A stretch of 64,000 bases of DNA from Planctomycetota bacterium (GTDB taxonomy: Bacteria > Planctomycetota > J058 > JAJDCQ01), in assembly GCA_029260755.1 (NCBI GenBank), contig JAJDCQ010000216.1, positions 1-64,000 of the forward strand. Direction: 5' to 3'. The position numbers and the translations under genes are program-made. Below, in pieces: positions 12,286 through 20,098 of this stretch. The notes beneath the pieces are model-generated. The model ran no database searches. It was not told the DNA's origin and saw nothing but the letters and a program-made list of their open reading frames with translations. Each line of letters begins with the position of its first letter. Position 1 is the stretch's first letter.

Positions 12286-12779
12286 AGACTCTCGACCGAG
12301 CTTCGGTGCGCCGCGGCGGGCGCCGGGTGTCGTCGAAGCGCGCCTCTCAGCGTCTCTTCGACAAGCTCAAGTCGGTGGGCGTGGGTGTGGGTGCCGAGCT
12401 CGGCCGAGCGTCGATCGGGCGCCGGGATTCAGATGCTCAGGTTGCAGGTCTTGTGATTCGCAGGCTAAGGATGAAGAAGAAGACCGGCGCCGCGATCGCC
12501 AAGATATTCGGGATGCTCGCCAACCAGTGGCGCACCGAAACTGCATTGTCGTCTTCGCTCACTGACGTGGTAACGCACGCAGCATACCAGCGAATCATCG
12601 GGCTCGGGCGCCCAGCCGTCCCGCTCATTCTGGCGGAACTCGCCGTCCAACCGGATCATTGGGGTTGGGCGCTCGAGGCGCTCACGGGTGAGAATCCGGT
12701 GGATGACGAGGACGCTGGTCGTCTGGACCGAATTCAAGCCGCGTGGCTGGAGTGGGGTCACACCAAGGGCCTGGTGTAG
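12282..12779 (+). CDS. Cassette protein B, conserved partner of protein C (unknown function)
   Basis: 165-aa soluble protein. GTG 12282 overlaps the previous stop and has GAAGGAG 7 nt upstream. The N-terminal ~55 residues are basic. The rest holds a compact block: AAYQRIIGLGRPAVPLILAEL, DHWGWALEALTGENPV and AAWLEWGHTKG. From memory of similar bacterial proteins, this block (Y-Q-x-I-G-x-G-x-x-A-x-P-L-I-L, D-H-W-x-W-A-L, W-L-x-W-G) is a recurrent small family of unknown function. It is often encoded immediately upstream of a protein like the next gene, suggesting the two work together. Helical, with HEAT-like hydrophobic periodicity; no catalytic motif seen. It might be an adaptor or an inhibitor/immunity protein for protein C. 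Confidence 0.75.
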   Translation: MKTLDRASVRRGGRRVSSKRASQRLFDKLKSVGVGVGAELGRASIGRRDSDAQVAGLVIRRLRMKKKTGAAIAKIFGMLANQWRTETALSSSLTDVVTHAAYQRIIGLGRPAVPLILAELAVQPDHWGWALEALTGENPVDDEDAGRLDRIQAAWLEWGHTKGLV

Positions 12780-12791
12780 CGGCGCCCAGCG

Positions 12792-13238
12792 ATGCTCGAG
12801 GCGATGTTCCCGGGACTCGCAGTTGGCAACTACGCGATTACGAGCGCCAAGACGCCTACATACAACTGCATCGCTTGGGCGGCGGGCGACCTGACGCGTT
12901 GGTGGTGGCCAGTGCGGTCGCCCCTTGCCTACTGGCCGGCTGGAGTTCCGTGCGAAGTCACCCTCGATGCGTTCATCGCGGCGTTCGCGACGCTTGGATA
13001 CGCGCCATGCAACGTGGGCGGCGCCCTTGAGAGTGGTGTCGAGAAGGTAGCCCTATACGCCGATCGGCTCGGGACACCCACGCATGCCGCGCGCCAGCTG
13101 CCTACGGGAGCGTGGACGAGCAAGCTCGGGCGACTCGAGGACATCCGGCACACCCCCGAGGGGCTCGACGGGGACCAATACGGGGTGGTGGCGTGCGTTC
13201 TTCGTCGCGACCGCCCAGCGGCGCCCATCGCGCCGTGA
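12792..13238 (+). CDS. Cassette protein C, possible papain-fold (Cys/His) domain
   Basis: 148-aa protein beginning 12 bp after gene B (ATG 12792; an in-frame ATG at 12804 is also possible). Conserved-looking segments: TPTYNCIAWAAGD (Cys26 at the start of a predicted helix), RWWWP, FIAAFATLGY, a THAARQLPTG segment with His98, and WTSKLGRLEDI. A nucleophile-like Cys at a helix N-terminus followed by a His on a later strand and a W-x-S-K-x-G motif resembles papain-fold (NlpC/P60-like) amidases or peptidases. The fold call is inference. The family looks like one annotated only as a domain of unknown function (DUF7689-like). No signal peptide. Ends just before the tRNA-Phe terminator. Confidence 0.7.
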   Translation: MLEAMFPGLAVGNYAITSAKTPTYNCIAWAAGDLTRWWWPVRSPLAYWPAGVPCEVTLDAFIAAFATLGYAPCNVGGALESGVEKVALYADRLGTPTHAARQLPTGAWTSKLGRLEDIRHTPEGLDGDQYGVVACVLRRDRPAAPIAP

Positions 13239-13285
13239 TAGCGCGATTGGTGCGCTTCGGGATGCGCGCCACCCTAAGCCGCCTG

Positions 13286-13325
13286 AAAACACAGACGCCG
13301 CGAGACCAGAAGGTCTCGCGGCGTC
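13286..13325 (-). terminator. Rho-independent terminator of tRNA-Phe
   Basis: Perfect 14-bp inverted repeat (13294-13307 with 13312-13325, loop AGAA). On the minus strand it is followed by TGTGTTTTC. It lies 11 bp after the tRNA 3' end and also closes the accessory cassette on the other strand. Confidence 0.85.
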
Positions 13326-13336
13326 GTGCCTTGCGA

Positions 13337-13412
<76 letters not shown>

Positions 13413-13424
13413 GCGTGGCGGCGG

Positions 13425-13454
13425 ATTCTACGGTAGCTTCGCTCGGCGAGTCAA
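13425..13454 (-). promoter_or_regulatory. Promoter of tRNA-Phe
   Basis: On the minus strand: TTGACT (13454-13449), 18-bp spacer, TAGAAT (13430-13425), placing transcription start just before the mature tRNA 5' end at 13412. Confidence 0.75.
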
Positions 13455-13485
13455 CGCTGGCGTCAGGGGTTTTCGCCCGCGGGGT

Positions 13486-14508
13486 CTAGGGGTGCGGCAG
13501 GCCGCGTTCGTGGGCGATCGCCAGGGCGGCGTCGCGGTCGCGTTCGATCTGGGCGACCAGGGCGTCGGGTCCGTCGAAGCGCTTCTCGGCGCGGAGCCGT
13601 TCGATGAAGGTCACCTCGAGGGCTCGTCCGACGAGGTCGCCTTCGAAGCCGAGGAGGTGCGGCTCGACGAGGTCTTCCTGCGCCTCGGGGTGGAACGTCG
13701 GCCGGCGTCCCACGTTGACGACGGCGAGGTGGCTCGGCTCCGGCCACGCCGCTCCGGCGCGGAGCTCTTCCAGCGGCGGGAGGATCGTCACGGTCGCGGC
13801 GTAGACGCCTCGCGGCGGGCGCGCCTCGTGGTGGAGGTCGAGGTTCGCGGTGGCGAAGCCGAGCTGGGCTCCTCGCCCGTCGCCGGTCACCACGTCTCCG
13901 ATGACGCTGACGGGTCGGCCGAGCATCGCGCTCGCGTCGTCGAGCCTCCCCTCCTCGATGGCGGCGCGGATCTCGGTGCTGCTGATGACGACGCCCGGGC
14001 CGACCTCGAGGTCGACCGCGCGGGCCTCGAAGCCGTGCTGGCGGCCGAGCGTCTTCAGGAGCTCGAGGTCGCCTCGGCGGGCGCGGCCGAAGCGGTGGTC
14101 CTCGCCGAGGAGCACTCGCCGCGCGCCGATCCGCCCGACGAGGATGCGCTCGACGAACGCCTCGGGCTCGATGCTGCTTGCCTCGCGGGTGAAGTGGAGC
14201 ACGACCGCCGCGTCGACGCCCTCCTGCGCGAACAGGCGCAGCCGGTGATCGAGCGAGGTGATGAGCTTCGGCGGCTCGTCGCGGAGCACCGCCCGCGGGT
14301 GGACGTCGAACGTGAGGACGACCGCGTCGCCGGCCGGGTCCTGGCTCGCCCAGCCCGTGAGCTCGGCGAGCACCTTGCGGTGCCCCGCGTGGACTCCGTC
14401 GAAGACTCCGGTGGTGACGGTCGGCGATCGGAACGCGTCGGGCGCCAGCCCGCCCTCGGACGCCGGGTCGGGGTCGTCCGCCGGGCGCTCGAGGTGGAAG
14501 ACCTTCAC
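13486..14508 (-). CDS. ribF: Bifunctional riboflavin kinase/FAD synthetase
   Basis: Converts riboflavin to FMN and then FAD in the cytoplasm using ATP. 340 aa, close to the usual 310-340. The N-terminal FAD synthetase half (about 30-185) shows the nucleotidyltransferase motif TTGVFDGVHAGHRKVL with its HxGH element, plus GEDHRFGRARRGD and VISSTEIR. The C-terminal flavokinase half (about 195-335) shows GDGRGAQLGFATANL (the usual PTAN is ATAN here), RGVYAATV and NVGRRPTF. The start is GTG 14508, overlapping the stop of def as GTGA, so the two are translationally coupled. A Pro/Asp-rich insertion near residues 8-28 is unusual but harmless. Confidence 0.95.
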   Translation of the reverse strand: MKVFHLERPADDPDPASEGGLAPDAFRSPTVTTGVFDGVHAGHRKVLAELTGWASQDPAGDAVVLTFDVHPRAVLRDEPPKLITSLDHRLRLFAQEGVDAAVVLHFTREASSIEPEAFVERILVGRIGARRVLLGEDHRFGRARRGDLELLKTLGRQHGFEARAVDLEVGPGVVISSTEIRAAIEEGRLDDASAMLGRPVSVIGDVVTGDGRGAQLGFATANLDLHHEARPPRGVYAATVTILPPLEELRAGAAWPEPSHLAVVNVGRRPTFHPEAQEDLVEPHLLGFEGDLVGRALEVTFIERLRAEKRFDGPDALVAQIERDRDAALAIAHERGLPHP

Positions 14509-15077
14509 TGGGGCGCCGGCTCGCCCTCGGCCTCGGCCTCGCTCTCGACCCGCGGCCGATCGGCGAACGCGCGCTCGAGGTTCTCGATCGCGCCGGCGTT
14601 CTTGCGCTGGTCCTGCTCGGAGAAGTGGTCGATGATGAGCTTGCCATCAAGGTGGTCGAGCTCGTGGAGGATGCACCGCGCCGCGAGCCCCTCCGCCTCG
14701 ACCTCGATCTCGTCGCCGTCGAGCGTCTTGCCCGTCACGACGATCTTCTTCGGGCGCGCCACGGCCCCGTGCACGTTCGGGAGCGAGAGGCACCCCTCCT
14801 CGTCGACCTCGATGCCGCGCTTGCTCTGCACGACCGGGTTGACGAAGCAGACCTCCTCGCCCTCGTCCGACTCGCCGGCGAGGTTCATCAGGAAGAGGCG
14901 CACCATCCAGCCGACCTGCGGCGCGGCGAGCCCGATCCCGCCCTGCTCGTACATCACGGGCCAGAGGGTCTCGATGCGCTTGCGCATCTCGTCGGTGACC
15001 TCCTCGACCTCGGTCGACCGCTCTCGCAGTCGCGGATCGGGATAGTGAATCACCGCTTCGCCGTCACCACCGAGCAC
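14505..15077 (-). CDS. def: Peptide deformylase
   Basis: Removes the N-formyl group from nascent proteins using a metal (usually Fe2+). 190 aa from GTG 15077, which has AGGAGG 6 nt upstream; an open frame extends to 15230 but its N-terminal part is unlike the family. All three motifs are intact: GIGLAAPQVG (47-56), EGCLSLP (94-100) supplying the metal-binding Cys, and HELDHLDG (138-145) supplying the two His and the catalytic Glu. The C-terminal ~25 residues form an acidic Glu/Ala tail. First gene of the def-ribF pair; a TAGAAT -10-like box lies at 15145-15140, about 60 bp before the start. Confidence 0.95.
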   Translation of the reverse strand: MLGGDGEAVIHYPDPRLRERSTEVEEVTDEMRKRIETLWPVMYEQGGIGLAAPQVGWMVRLFLMNLAGESDEGEEVCFVNPVVQSKRGIEVDEEGCLSLPNVHGAVARPKKIVVTGKTLDGDEIEVEAEGLAARCILHELDHLDGKLIIDHFSEQDQRKNAGAIENLERAFADRPRVESEAEAEGEPAPQ

Positions 15078-15139
15078 CGCACGCCTCCTCGCTGCAAGTC
15101 CAAGGGCCGGGAGCAGAACCGTTCCCACGGCCGGCGGGC

Positions 15140-15145
15140 ATTCTA
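15140..15145 (-). promoter_or_regulatory. -10-like box upstream of def
   Basis: TAGAAT on the minus strand, the same hexamer used by the tRNA-Phe promoter; no convincing -35 partner is visible. It would give a 5' leader of about 55 nt before def. Confidence 0.3.
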
Positions 15146-15251
15146 TCAGCCCGGCAGGCGCCGATCCACCGAACCGCTCCGTCGGCAGGCCGCCCGGGCC
15201 GCGGTTTCCGCTCGCAATCCTTCGGGGCAAGGCCGATGATCGATCGTGGTC

Positions 15252-15989
15252 ATGGCTTCACGTTATCTCTTCGTCCCCAGTGACCTCCGCACGCTCGAGC
15301 GGCTCCGGAGCGGCGAGCGCATCGGCCCGGTCCGCGCCTTCCCGGTGCGCGCCGACGCCGTCGCGATCTCGCGCGATGGCCTGGCCCTCGCGGTGGACTC
15401 GACGCGGCTCGCCGAGCCCCCGCGCCCCGATCCGACGGACGGCGGCCTCTCGATCGACGCCCTCGCCGCCGATGCCGTCTGCGAGCTCGACGCTGGGTTC
15501 AAGGAGAAGGAGTGCGCCGGCGGCGTCCTCGTCGACGCCGCCTCGCCCGGCGGCGCCCGCGTCGTCCTGATCCGGGTCCGCCGGCGCGACGGTGAGATGA
15601 TCGAGCTCCCGAAGGGTCACCTCGAAGGTGACGAGACCCCCGCGGAGACGGCCCTCCGCGAGGTCCGCGAGGAGCTCGGCCTCGGCGACCCGCTCCGCCT
15701 CGAGATCGACCGGCCGCTGCCGCCGACCCATCACGTGTTCCGCAAGCGCGACCGCGACGATCGCCCCGCGCGCCTCAAGACGACCCACTGGTTCCTGCTC
15801 CGGGTGGACCCGGTCCCCGAGGCGCGCGACTTCGCTCCGCAGGGCGAGGAGGGCGTCCTCGAGGCGCTCTGGGTCCCGCTCGCCGAGGCCGCCGCGCGGG
15901 TCGGCTACGACAACCTGCGCGCCCCGCTCGAGGCGGCCGCGGCGCTTCTCTCGCCGGGCGTCGCGCCCGCCGGCGGAGGCGCCCGGTGA
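15252..15989 (+). CDS. NUDIX hydrolase
   Basis: Hydrolase of nucleoside-diphosphate-linked compounds, cytoplasmic, 245 aa from ATG 15252 (GTG 15246 is an alternative, two codons longer). The full NUDIX box is present at about residues 123-145: G-x5-E-x7-R-E-x2-R-E-E-L-G in GHLEGDETPAETALREVREE, preceded by IELPKG. The N-terminal ~80 residues before the NUDIX fold are unassigned. The exact substrate cannot be predicted. The stop overlaps the next start (GTGA), implying coupling with a membrane-anchored helical protein. Confidence 0.88.
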   Translation: MASRYLFVPSDLRTLERLRSGERIGPVRAFPVRADAVAISRDGLALAVDSTRLAEPPRPDPTDGGLSIDALAADAVCELDAGFKEKECAGGVLVDAASPGGARVVLIRVRRRDGEMIELPKGHLEGDETPAETALREVREELGLGDPLRLEIDRPLPPTHHVFRKRDRDDRPARLKTTHWFLLRVDPVPEARDFAPQGEEGVLEALWVPLAEAAARVGYDNLRAPLEAAAALLSPGVAPAGGGAR

Positions 15990-17626
15990 ACGCGCCTCGC
16001 CTCCTCGGTCGCCGCACCGTCCTCGCCACGGCCACGACCACCGCCGCCTTCGCCTGCGTCGTCGCCCTCGTCGCGCTCGCCCTCTCCGACCCGGTGCAGG
16101 TCGCCTGGATCGCGCGCGGGCTCGACGCCGACGACGTCGACCGGCGCCTCGTCACCTACACCGCGCTCGTCGAGCGCGGCGACCGCGAGGCCTACGCCGC
16201 GCTCCTCGATGGCCTGGCGCGCGAGCGCGAGTTCTCGGTGATCCGCGACGTCGGCGACATCGTTCGCCGCGCCCACGGCGGCGAGGTGCCGCCCGACGCG
16301 GCGCGCGTCCTCCGGGAGGCCCTGATTGCGGGCGCGCCGAACGACTGGCTCGTCGCCTCGACGTTCCTCGCGTGCCTCGGCGGTCACCAGCGACGCGACG
16401 AGCTCCTCGGACTCGAGGCGTGGCTCCGGTTCGAGCTGGCGCGGCCGAGCGGCCGCGCCTACAGCTCGCCTACCTGGACCGATCGCCTCCGCGTCGAGAC
16501 CGACCTTCGTCGTCTCCTCGCCGAGGTCGACCACAACCACGCGATCGCGTTCGACCTCGACCTCGACGAGCGCCGGGCGTGGCTCCGGCGGATCGCGGGT
16601 CCGGACGCCGTTCCGCCGCCGCCGCCGCCGATCGTCCTCGCGCCCGAGCGCGACGCCGAGTCGGCCGATCGCCCGCCGCACCTCGAGACGATCGAGGAGG
16701 CCCGCGCCGAGCTGTGGCGGTTCGCCGCGCAGCCCGAGCGCGCGCGGAGTCGGTGGGATCGGATCGACGCCGCCGCGCGGATCGTCGCCGTCGCGCCGGC
16801 TCCGGGCGACGCGCCGACGCTGCGCGCTCTCCTCCTGGCCGCACCCGACGCGCGCGACGGCCTCGTCGAGGGCCTCGGCAAGGTCGGCTCGGACGCGGAT
16901 CGAGCTCTGATCGCCGCGTTCCTCCGCGACCCCGACCTCACGATCGACAGCCCGTTTCGCATGACGGCCCTGATCGCGCTCGGCCGCCTCGGCGGCCCGC
17001 AGCCGGCCGACTGGCTCGCCGGCCCGCCGCCACGCCCCGTGGTCGGCCTGCCCGCGCCCGAGCCGTCGGGCGCGAACCCGAGCGCGCCCGCGACGGTCGC
17101 GTTCGTGCGCCGGATCGCCCTCGCCGCGATCGACGACGCGCGCCGCGACCGCCGCCGCCGGCTCCTGGATGCGCCGCGCCTGCGGGCGACCCTCGCCCAG
17201 ATCGTCCACGCGCGCGAGGAGCCGCTCCGGCGGGCCGCCGCCCTCGCCCTCGCCTTCGGGGGGCTGCCGGCGCGGGCCGACGTCCGGATCGCGCCGCGCG
17301 ACCGGATCGTCCGGACGCTGCTCGACTGGCCGACCGACGGGATCGGCGGGGCCGAGCCCGTCCTCCCGCGAACCCTCGCCCTCGAGGGGCTCGGCCACCT
17401 CGGGTCGCCGGCGCCGGTCGACGTCGTTCGCCACCTGACCGACGTGGCGGCGCTCGAGCTGGCGTGGTCCGAGCGGATGATCGCGCGCGACGCGCTCGCG
17501 CGACTGCTCGCCGTCGCGATCACGATCGAGGCGATCCCCGATCGCAACCCGGTCGCGATCCGCCGCGCGCTCCTCGAGCTGGCCGCCGACCGGATCGAAG
17601 GCGGCGGCGGCCCGAACGACGGCTGA
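15986..17626 (+). CDS. N-anchored helical (HEAT-like) protein, unknown function
   Basis: 546 aa, start GTG 15986 overlapping the NUDIX stop. An N-terminal membrane helix (about 12-34) is followed at once by DPVQVAWIARGLDADD and a long Ala/Leu/Arg-rich helical body with HEAT-like pairs (LIAAFLRDPDLTIDSPFRMTALIALG, and PLRRAAALALAFGG). The body includes a Pro-rich break around 208-216. It should sit mostly outside the cytoplasm, tethered to the inner membrane. The segment after the anchor matches RPMRIAWFARTLRADQ in the protein at 53535-54203, so the two are likely relatives. No catalytic motif is seen; probably a scaffold or binding protein. Confidence 0.75.
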   Translation: MNAPRLLGRRTVLATATTTAAFACVVALVALALSDPVQVAWIARGLDADDVDRRLVTYTALVERGDREAYAALLDGLAREREFSVIRDVGDIVRRAHGGEVPPDAARVLREALIAGAPNDWLVASTFLACLGGHQRRDELLGLEAWLRFELARPSGRAYSSPTWTDRLRVETDLRRLLAEVDHNHAIAFDLDLDERRAWLRRIAGPDAVPPPPPPIVLAPERDAESADRPPHLETIEEARAELWRFAAQPERARSRWDRIDAAARIVAVAPAPGDAPTLRALLLAAPDARDGLVEGLGKVGSDADRALIAAFLRDPDLTIDSPFRMTALIALGRLGGPQPADWLAGPPPRPVVGLPAPEPSGANPSAPATVAFVRRIALAAIDDARRDRRRRLLDAPRLRATLAQIVHAREEPLRRAAALALAFGGLPARADVRIAPRDRIVRTLLDWPTDGIGGAEPVLPRTLALEGLGHLGSPAPVDVVRHLTDVAALELAWSERMIARDALARLLAVAITIEAIPDRNPVAIRRALLELAADRIEGGGGPNDG

Positions 17627-17650
17627 GGGGGGCGGTCCGCTCCCGCCGGG

Positions 17651-18094
17651 TCAGCCCGCCGCGGGCGCCGGTGCCGCGCCGTAGATCTGGTAGAGCATCA
17701 GATAGATCACGACGCCGGTCACGCTGACGTAGAGCCAGATCGGCAGGGTGATCCGCGCCAGGCGCGCGTGCTTCTCGATCCTGTCGCGAAGCGCGTGCAC
17801 GAGCAGGACGAGGATCATTGGCACCATCACGGTCGCCAGGATCACGTGGGTGATCAGGATCCCGAAGTAGACGCCGCGGACGGCCCCCTCGCCGCCGAAC
17901 CTCGTCGACCCGTGATGGTAGTGGTAGACGAGGTAGCAGGTCAGGAAGACGGCCGACGACAGGAGCGCCGAGAGCATGAGCGCCTTGTGGAGGGCGACTC
18001 GCTTGCCGCGGATGGCGACCCAGCCCGCGGTCAGCAGGACGGCGCTCAGCCCGTTCAGGCAGGCGTTCACGGCGGGGAGGTCGGCGGTGGTCAT
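17651..18094 (-). CDS. DUF420 membrane protein (CtaM/YozB-like)
   Basis: 147-aa integral membrane protein with four or five hydrophobic helices. The family signature is clear: DLPAVNACLNGLSAVLL at the N-terminus, HKALMLSALLSSAVFL, then a histidine-rich YLVYHYHHG, and a later YFGILITHVILA. Members are linked to cytochrome c oxidase maturation (CtaM in Bacillus) and often sit near SCO or cox genes, but no such genes are nearby here. Monocistronic: convergent with the preceding gene and divergent from the next. Confidence 0.88.
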   Translation of the reverse strand: MTTADLPAVNACLNGLSAVLLTAGWVAIRGKRVALHKALMLSALLSSAVFLTCYLVYHYHHGSTRFGGEGAVRGVYFGILITHVILATVMVPMILVLLVHALRDRIEKHARLARITLPIWLYVSVTGVVIYLMLYQIYGAAPAPAAG

Positions 18095-18134
18095 GGCGCG
18101 CGATCCTACGGAGCGCGGCGGCCGTTGGCAATCC

Positions 18135-18164
18135 TTGCGCCGCGCCTGATTCGGCTGCTATGAT
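18135..18164 (+). promoter_or_regulatory. Candidate promoter
   Basis: TTGCGC (18135-18140), 18 bp, TATGAT (18159-18164), 43 bp before the start of the downstream gene. The -10 is good and the -35 weak. Confidence 0.45.
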
Positions 18165-18206
18165 CTGCGCCCCTGGGGTTTAACACCGCCCCGAGAGGAG
18201 ATGGAC

Positions 18207-19247
18207 ATGACCGCCGACGTGACGCCGACCGAGCCGAGCACCTCCTTCGTCTCGGCCGGACCGGGCAGCTACGACGTGCCGCTCGAGATCCGGTTCCTCG
18301 ACCCGATCAAGCCGGTTCGCAAGGGCCGCAAGGTCCGCTTCCGGGTGATGCAGTCGGGCTCGGGGCCCTCGCCGCTCGCGGTTCCGGTCGCCAAGGTCGA
18401 CTTCAACTTCAAGCCGATCCTCTGGGCGAAGATCGAGCCGGGCGAGGACGAGCTCACCGGCGTCATCCACATCATCGACAAGATCAACCCCGAGAGCGTC
18501 TACGACCGGCCCCACTACCAGGTCCAGGCGCGCCTCGCGGCGAGCGGCGGCACGACCGTCGACAGCGACTTCGAGGTGCGGATCCACAGCGGACCGCCGA
18601 TCATCGAGCTCCAGTTCACCCTGGTCGACCACGACGAGCCGCGCCCGTTCGACCCGATGTCGGAGAACCCGCCGCTCGACCTCGCCACCGACGTCACGGT
18701 GAGCCCTTCGGAGTCGGCCGACATCTTCAGCGTCGGCGGCCGCATCTACGCGCGGATTCTCAGCGTCGAGCCGATGCCCCAGGTGAGCGTCCGGTTCCCG
18801 AGCGGCGAGGAGGTCTCGATGTACCTCGACCCGCTCGCGGCCGTCCGGGGGCAGTCGTCGCGCAAGGGGCACCACCAGCCCGCGGCGCGCGTGGCGCCCG
18901 AGGCGTTCAGCCCGCCGCGCGGCGACGACGATGCCGAAGCTCCCTCAGACGACGGCGGCTACGCGGCGCTCGCGCAGAAGGTCGACGAGCTCAAGACCTA
19001 CATCTCGAGCTTCGTGATCCAGGGCCGCAACGCGACCAAGGAGACGATCGACCGCGTCCGCGACCGCGTCGTCACCCGCGTCGCCGACGTCCGCGACCAG
19101 ATCGACGGCTTCGCCGGGCCGCGCAAGGCCGAGCTCCGGGCGCGCTTCGACGACGCGATGAAGGCGATCCCCGAGCCGCTCCGGCCGCACCTGTCGGGCG
19201 CGGCTCCCTCGCCCGCCAAGGGACCGGCCGAGGGCGAAGGCGAGTAG
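18207..19247 (+). CDS. Unknown protein with beta-rich N-terminus and coiled-coil C-terminus
   Basis: 346 aa. ATG 18207 is preferred over ATG 18201 because AGGAG (18196-18200) is then spaced by 6 nt instead of zero. I do not recognise the family. The N-terminal ~190 residues look beta-rich (SYDVPLEIRFLDPI, KVRFRVMQ, QVQARLAA, FEVRIHSGPPIIELQFTLV), like an Ig- or carbohydrate-binding-type fold. Then comes a charged, disordered linker (about 205-250) and a long amphipathic helix (LAQKVDELKTYISSF...IDRVRDRVV) that could form a coiled coil. No signal peptide is visible, so it is probably cytoplasmic. It has its own promoter and no operon partner. Confidence 0.75.
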   Translation: MTADVTPTEPSTSFVSAGPGSYDVPLEIRFLDPIKPVRKGRKVRFRVMQSGSGPSPLAVPVAKVDFNFKPILWAKIEPGEDELTGVIHIIDKINPESVYDRPHYQVQARLAASGGTTVDSDFEVRIHSGPPIIELQFTLVDHDEPRPFDPMSENPPLDLATDVTVSPSESADIFSVGGRIYARILSVEPMPQVSVRFPSGEEVSMYLDPLAAVRGQSSRKGHHQPAARVAPEAFSPPRGDDDAEAPSDDGGYAALAQKVDELKTYISSFVIQGRNATKETIDRVRDRVVTRVADVRDQIDGFAGPRKAELRARFDDAMKAIPEPLRPHLSGAAPSPAKGPAEGEGE

Positions 19248-19274
19248 TCGGCTCGCCGATCCGCGGACGAGGCG

Positions 19275-20036
19275 TCAGGCGTCCTCGCCGCGCAGGCGGC
19301 GGAGCTCGGCCTCGAGCCGGGCGACCTGCTCGCGGGCGGCCGCGGCTTCGTCCCGGGCGGCCTCCGCCTGGCCGCGAGCGGCCTCCGCCTGGCCTCGGGC
19401 GGTCTCGGCCTCGGCGCGGAGGGCGATCGACTCGCGGGTCGCCTCGGCGTGACTCGGCACGAGCGCTCCCGATCGACGGTCCCGCAGGCGGAGCTCGTGG
19501 TCGAGGGCGACCAGGTCGGCGTCGATGCTCTCGAGCCTCACGTGCTCGACGCCCAGCTCGGGCTCGACGAGGCGCAGCTCCTCGCCGACGCGCCGGTGGA
19601 GCTGGAGCCGCGGGCTCAGCCACTCGCCGAACGGGTCGAAGAGGACGTACTCGCGGACTCCGAGCACGTCGCGGTAGAGCTCCATCTTCTCGCCGAGGTC
19701 GCGGTCCCGGGTGGACTCCGAGGTGAGCTCGATCACGAGGTCGAGCGCGGAGCTCGGCTCCTCCCACGTCGCGAACGAACGGCGCGGAGGGCTCCCCGGG
19801 ACGCCGAGGGCGACGAAGACGTCGGGGGCGACATGGCGACGCAGGTCGGAGAGGTCCCACTGGACGGCCATGTTCCCCTCGACGAGGACGTCGGCGCGAC
19901 CGCGGAAGAGCCAGCGGAGCGCGTCGACGAGGTAGGTCAGGACGAGGAAGTGGACCTCGGACTCCGCCACGGGCTCCTCCCGCACCTCCGGCGGCAGGCC
20001 GTCCGCGGCGCTCCGGAGGTGGAGACCGTCCGTCAT
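19275..20036 (-). CDS. Uma2 family (DUF820) putative PD-(D/E)XK nuclease
   Basis: 253 aa from ATG 20036, preceded by GGGAGGA; an in-frame ATG at 20075 would precede the ribosome binding site. The core has the DUF820 pattern: APDVFVALG, LVIELTSESTRDRDLGEKMELY, GVREYVLFDP, with the D...E-x-T/S...K arrangement of a restriction-endonuclease fold. The family is greatly expanded in cyanobacteria and planctomycetes and its biological role is unsettled. The C-terminal ~60 residues are a coiled coil with a near-perfect 7-residue repeat (RGQAEAA twice, then RDEAAAA), a common feature of the family. Monocistronic; a TATACT box lies about 20 bp upstream of the start. Confidence 0.88.
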   Translation of the reverse strand: MTDGLHLRSAADGLPPEVREEPVAESEVHFLVLTYLVDALRWLFRGRADVLVEGNMAVQWDLSDLRRHVAPDVFVALGVPGSPPRRSFATWEEPSSALDLVIELTSESTRDRDLGEKMELYRDVLGVREYVLFDPFGEWLSPRLQLHRRVGEELRLVEPELGVEHVRLESIDADLVALDHELRLRDRRSGALVPSHAEATRESIALRAEAETARGQAEAARGQAEAARDEAAAAREQVARLEAELRRLRGEDA

Positions 20037-20098
20037 GGTTCCTCCCTGTCGTTGCGACCGAAGGCAGTATAGCAACCCGGTCCGACGCGGGGCGGAGA

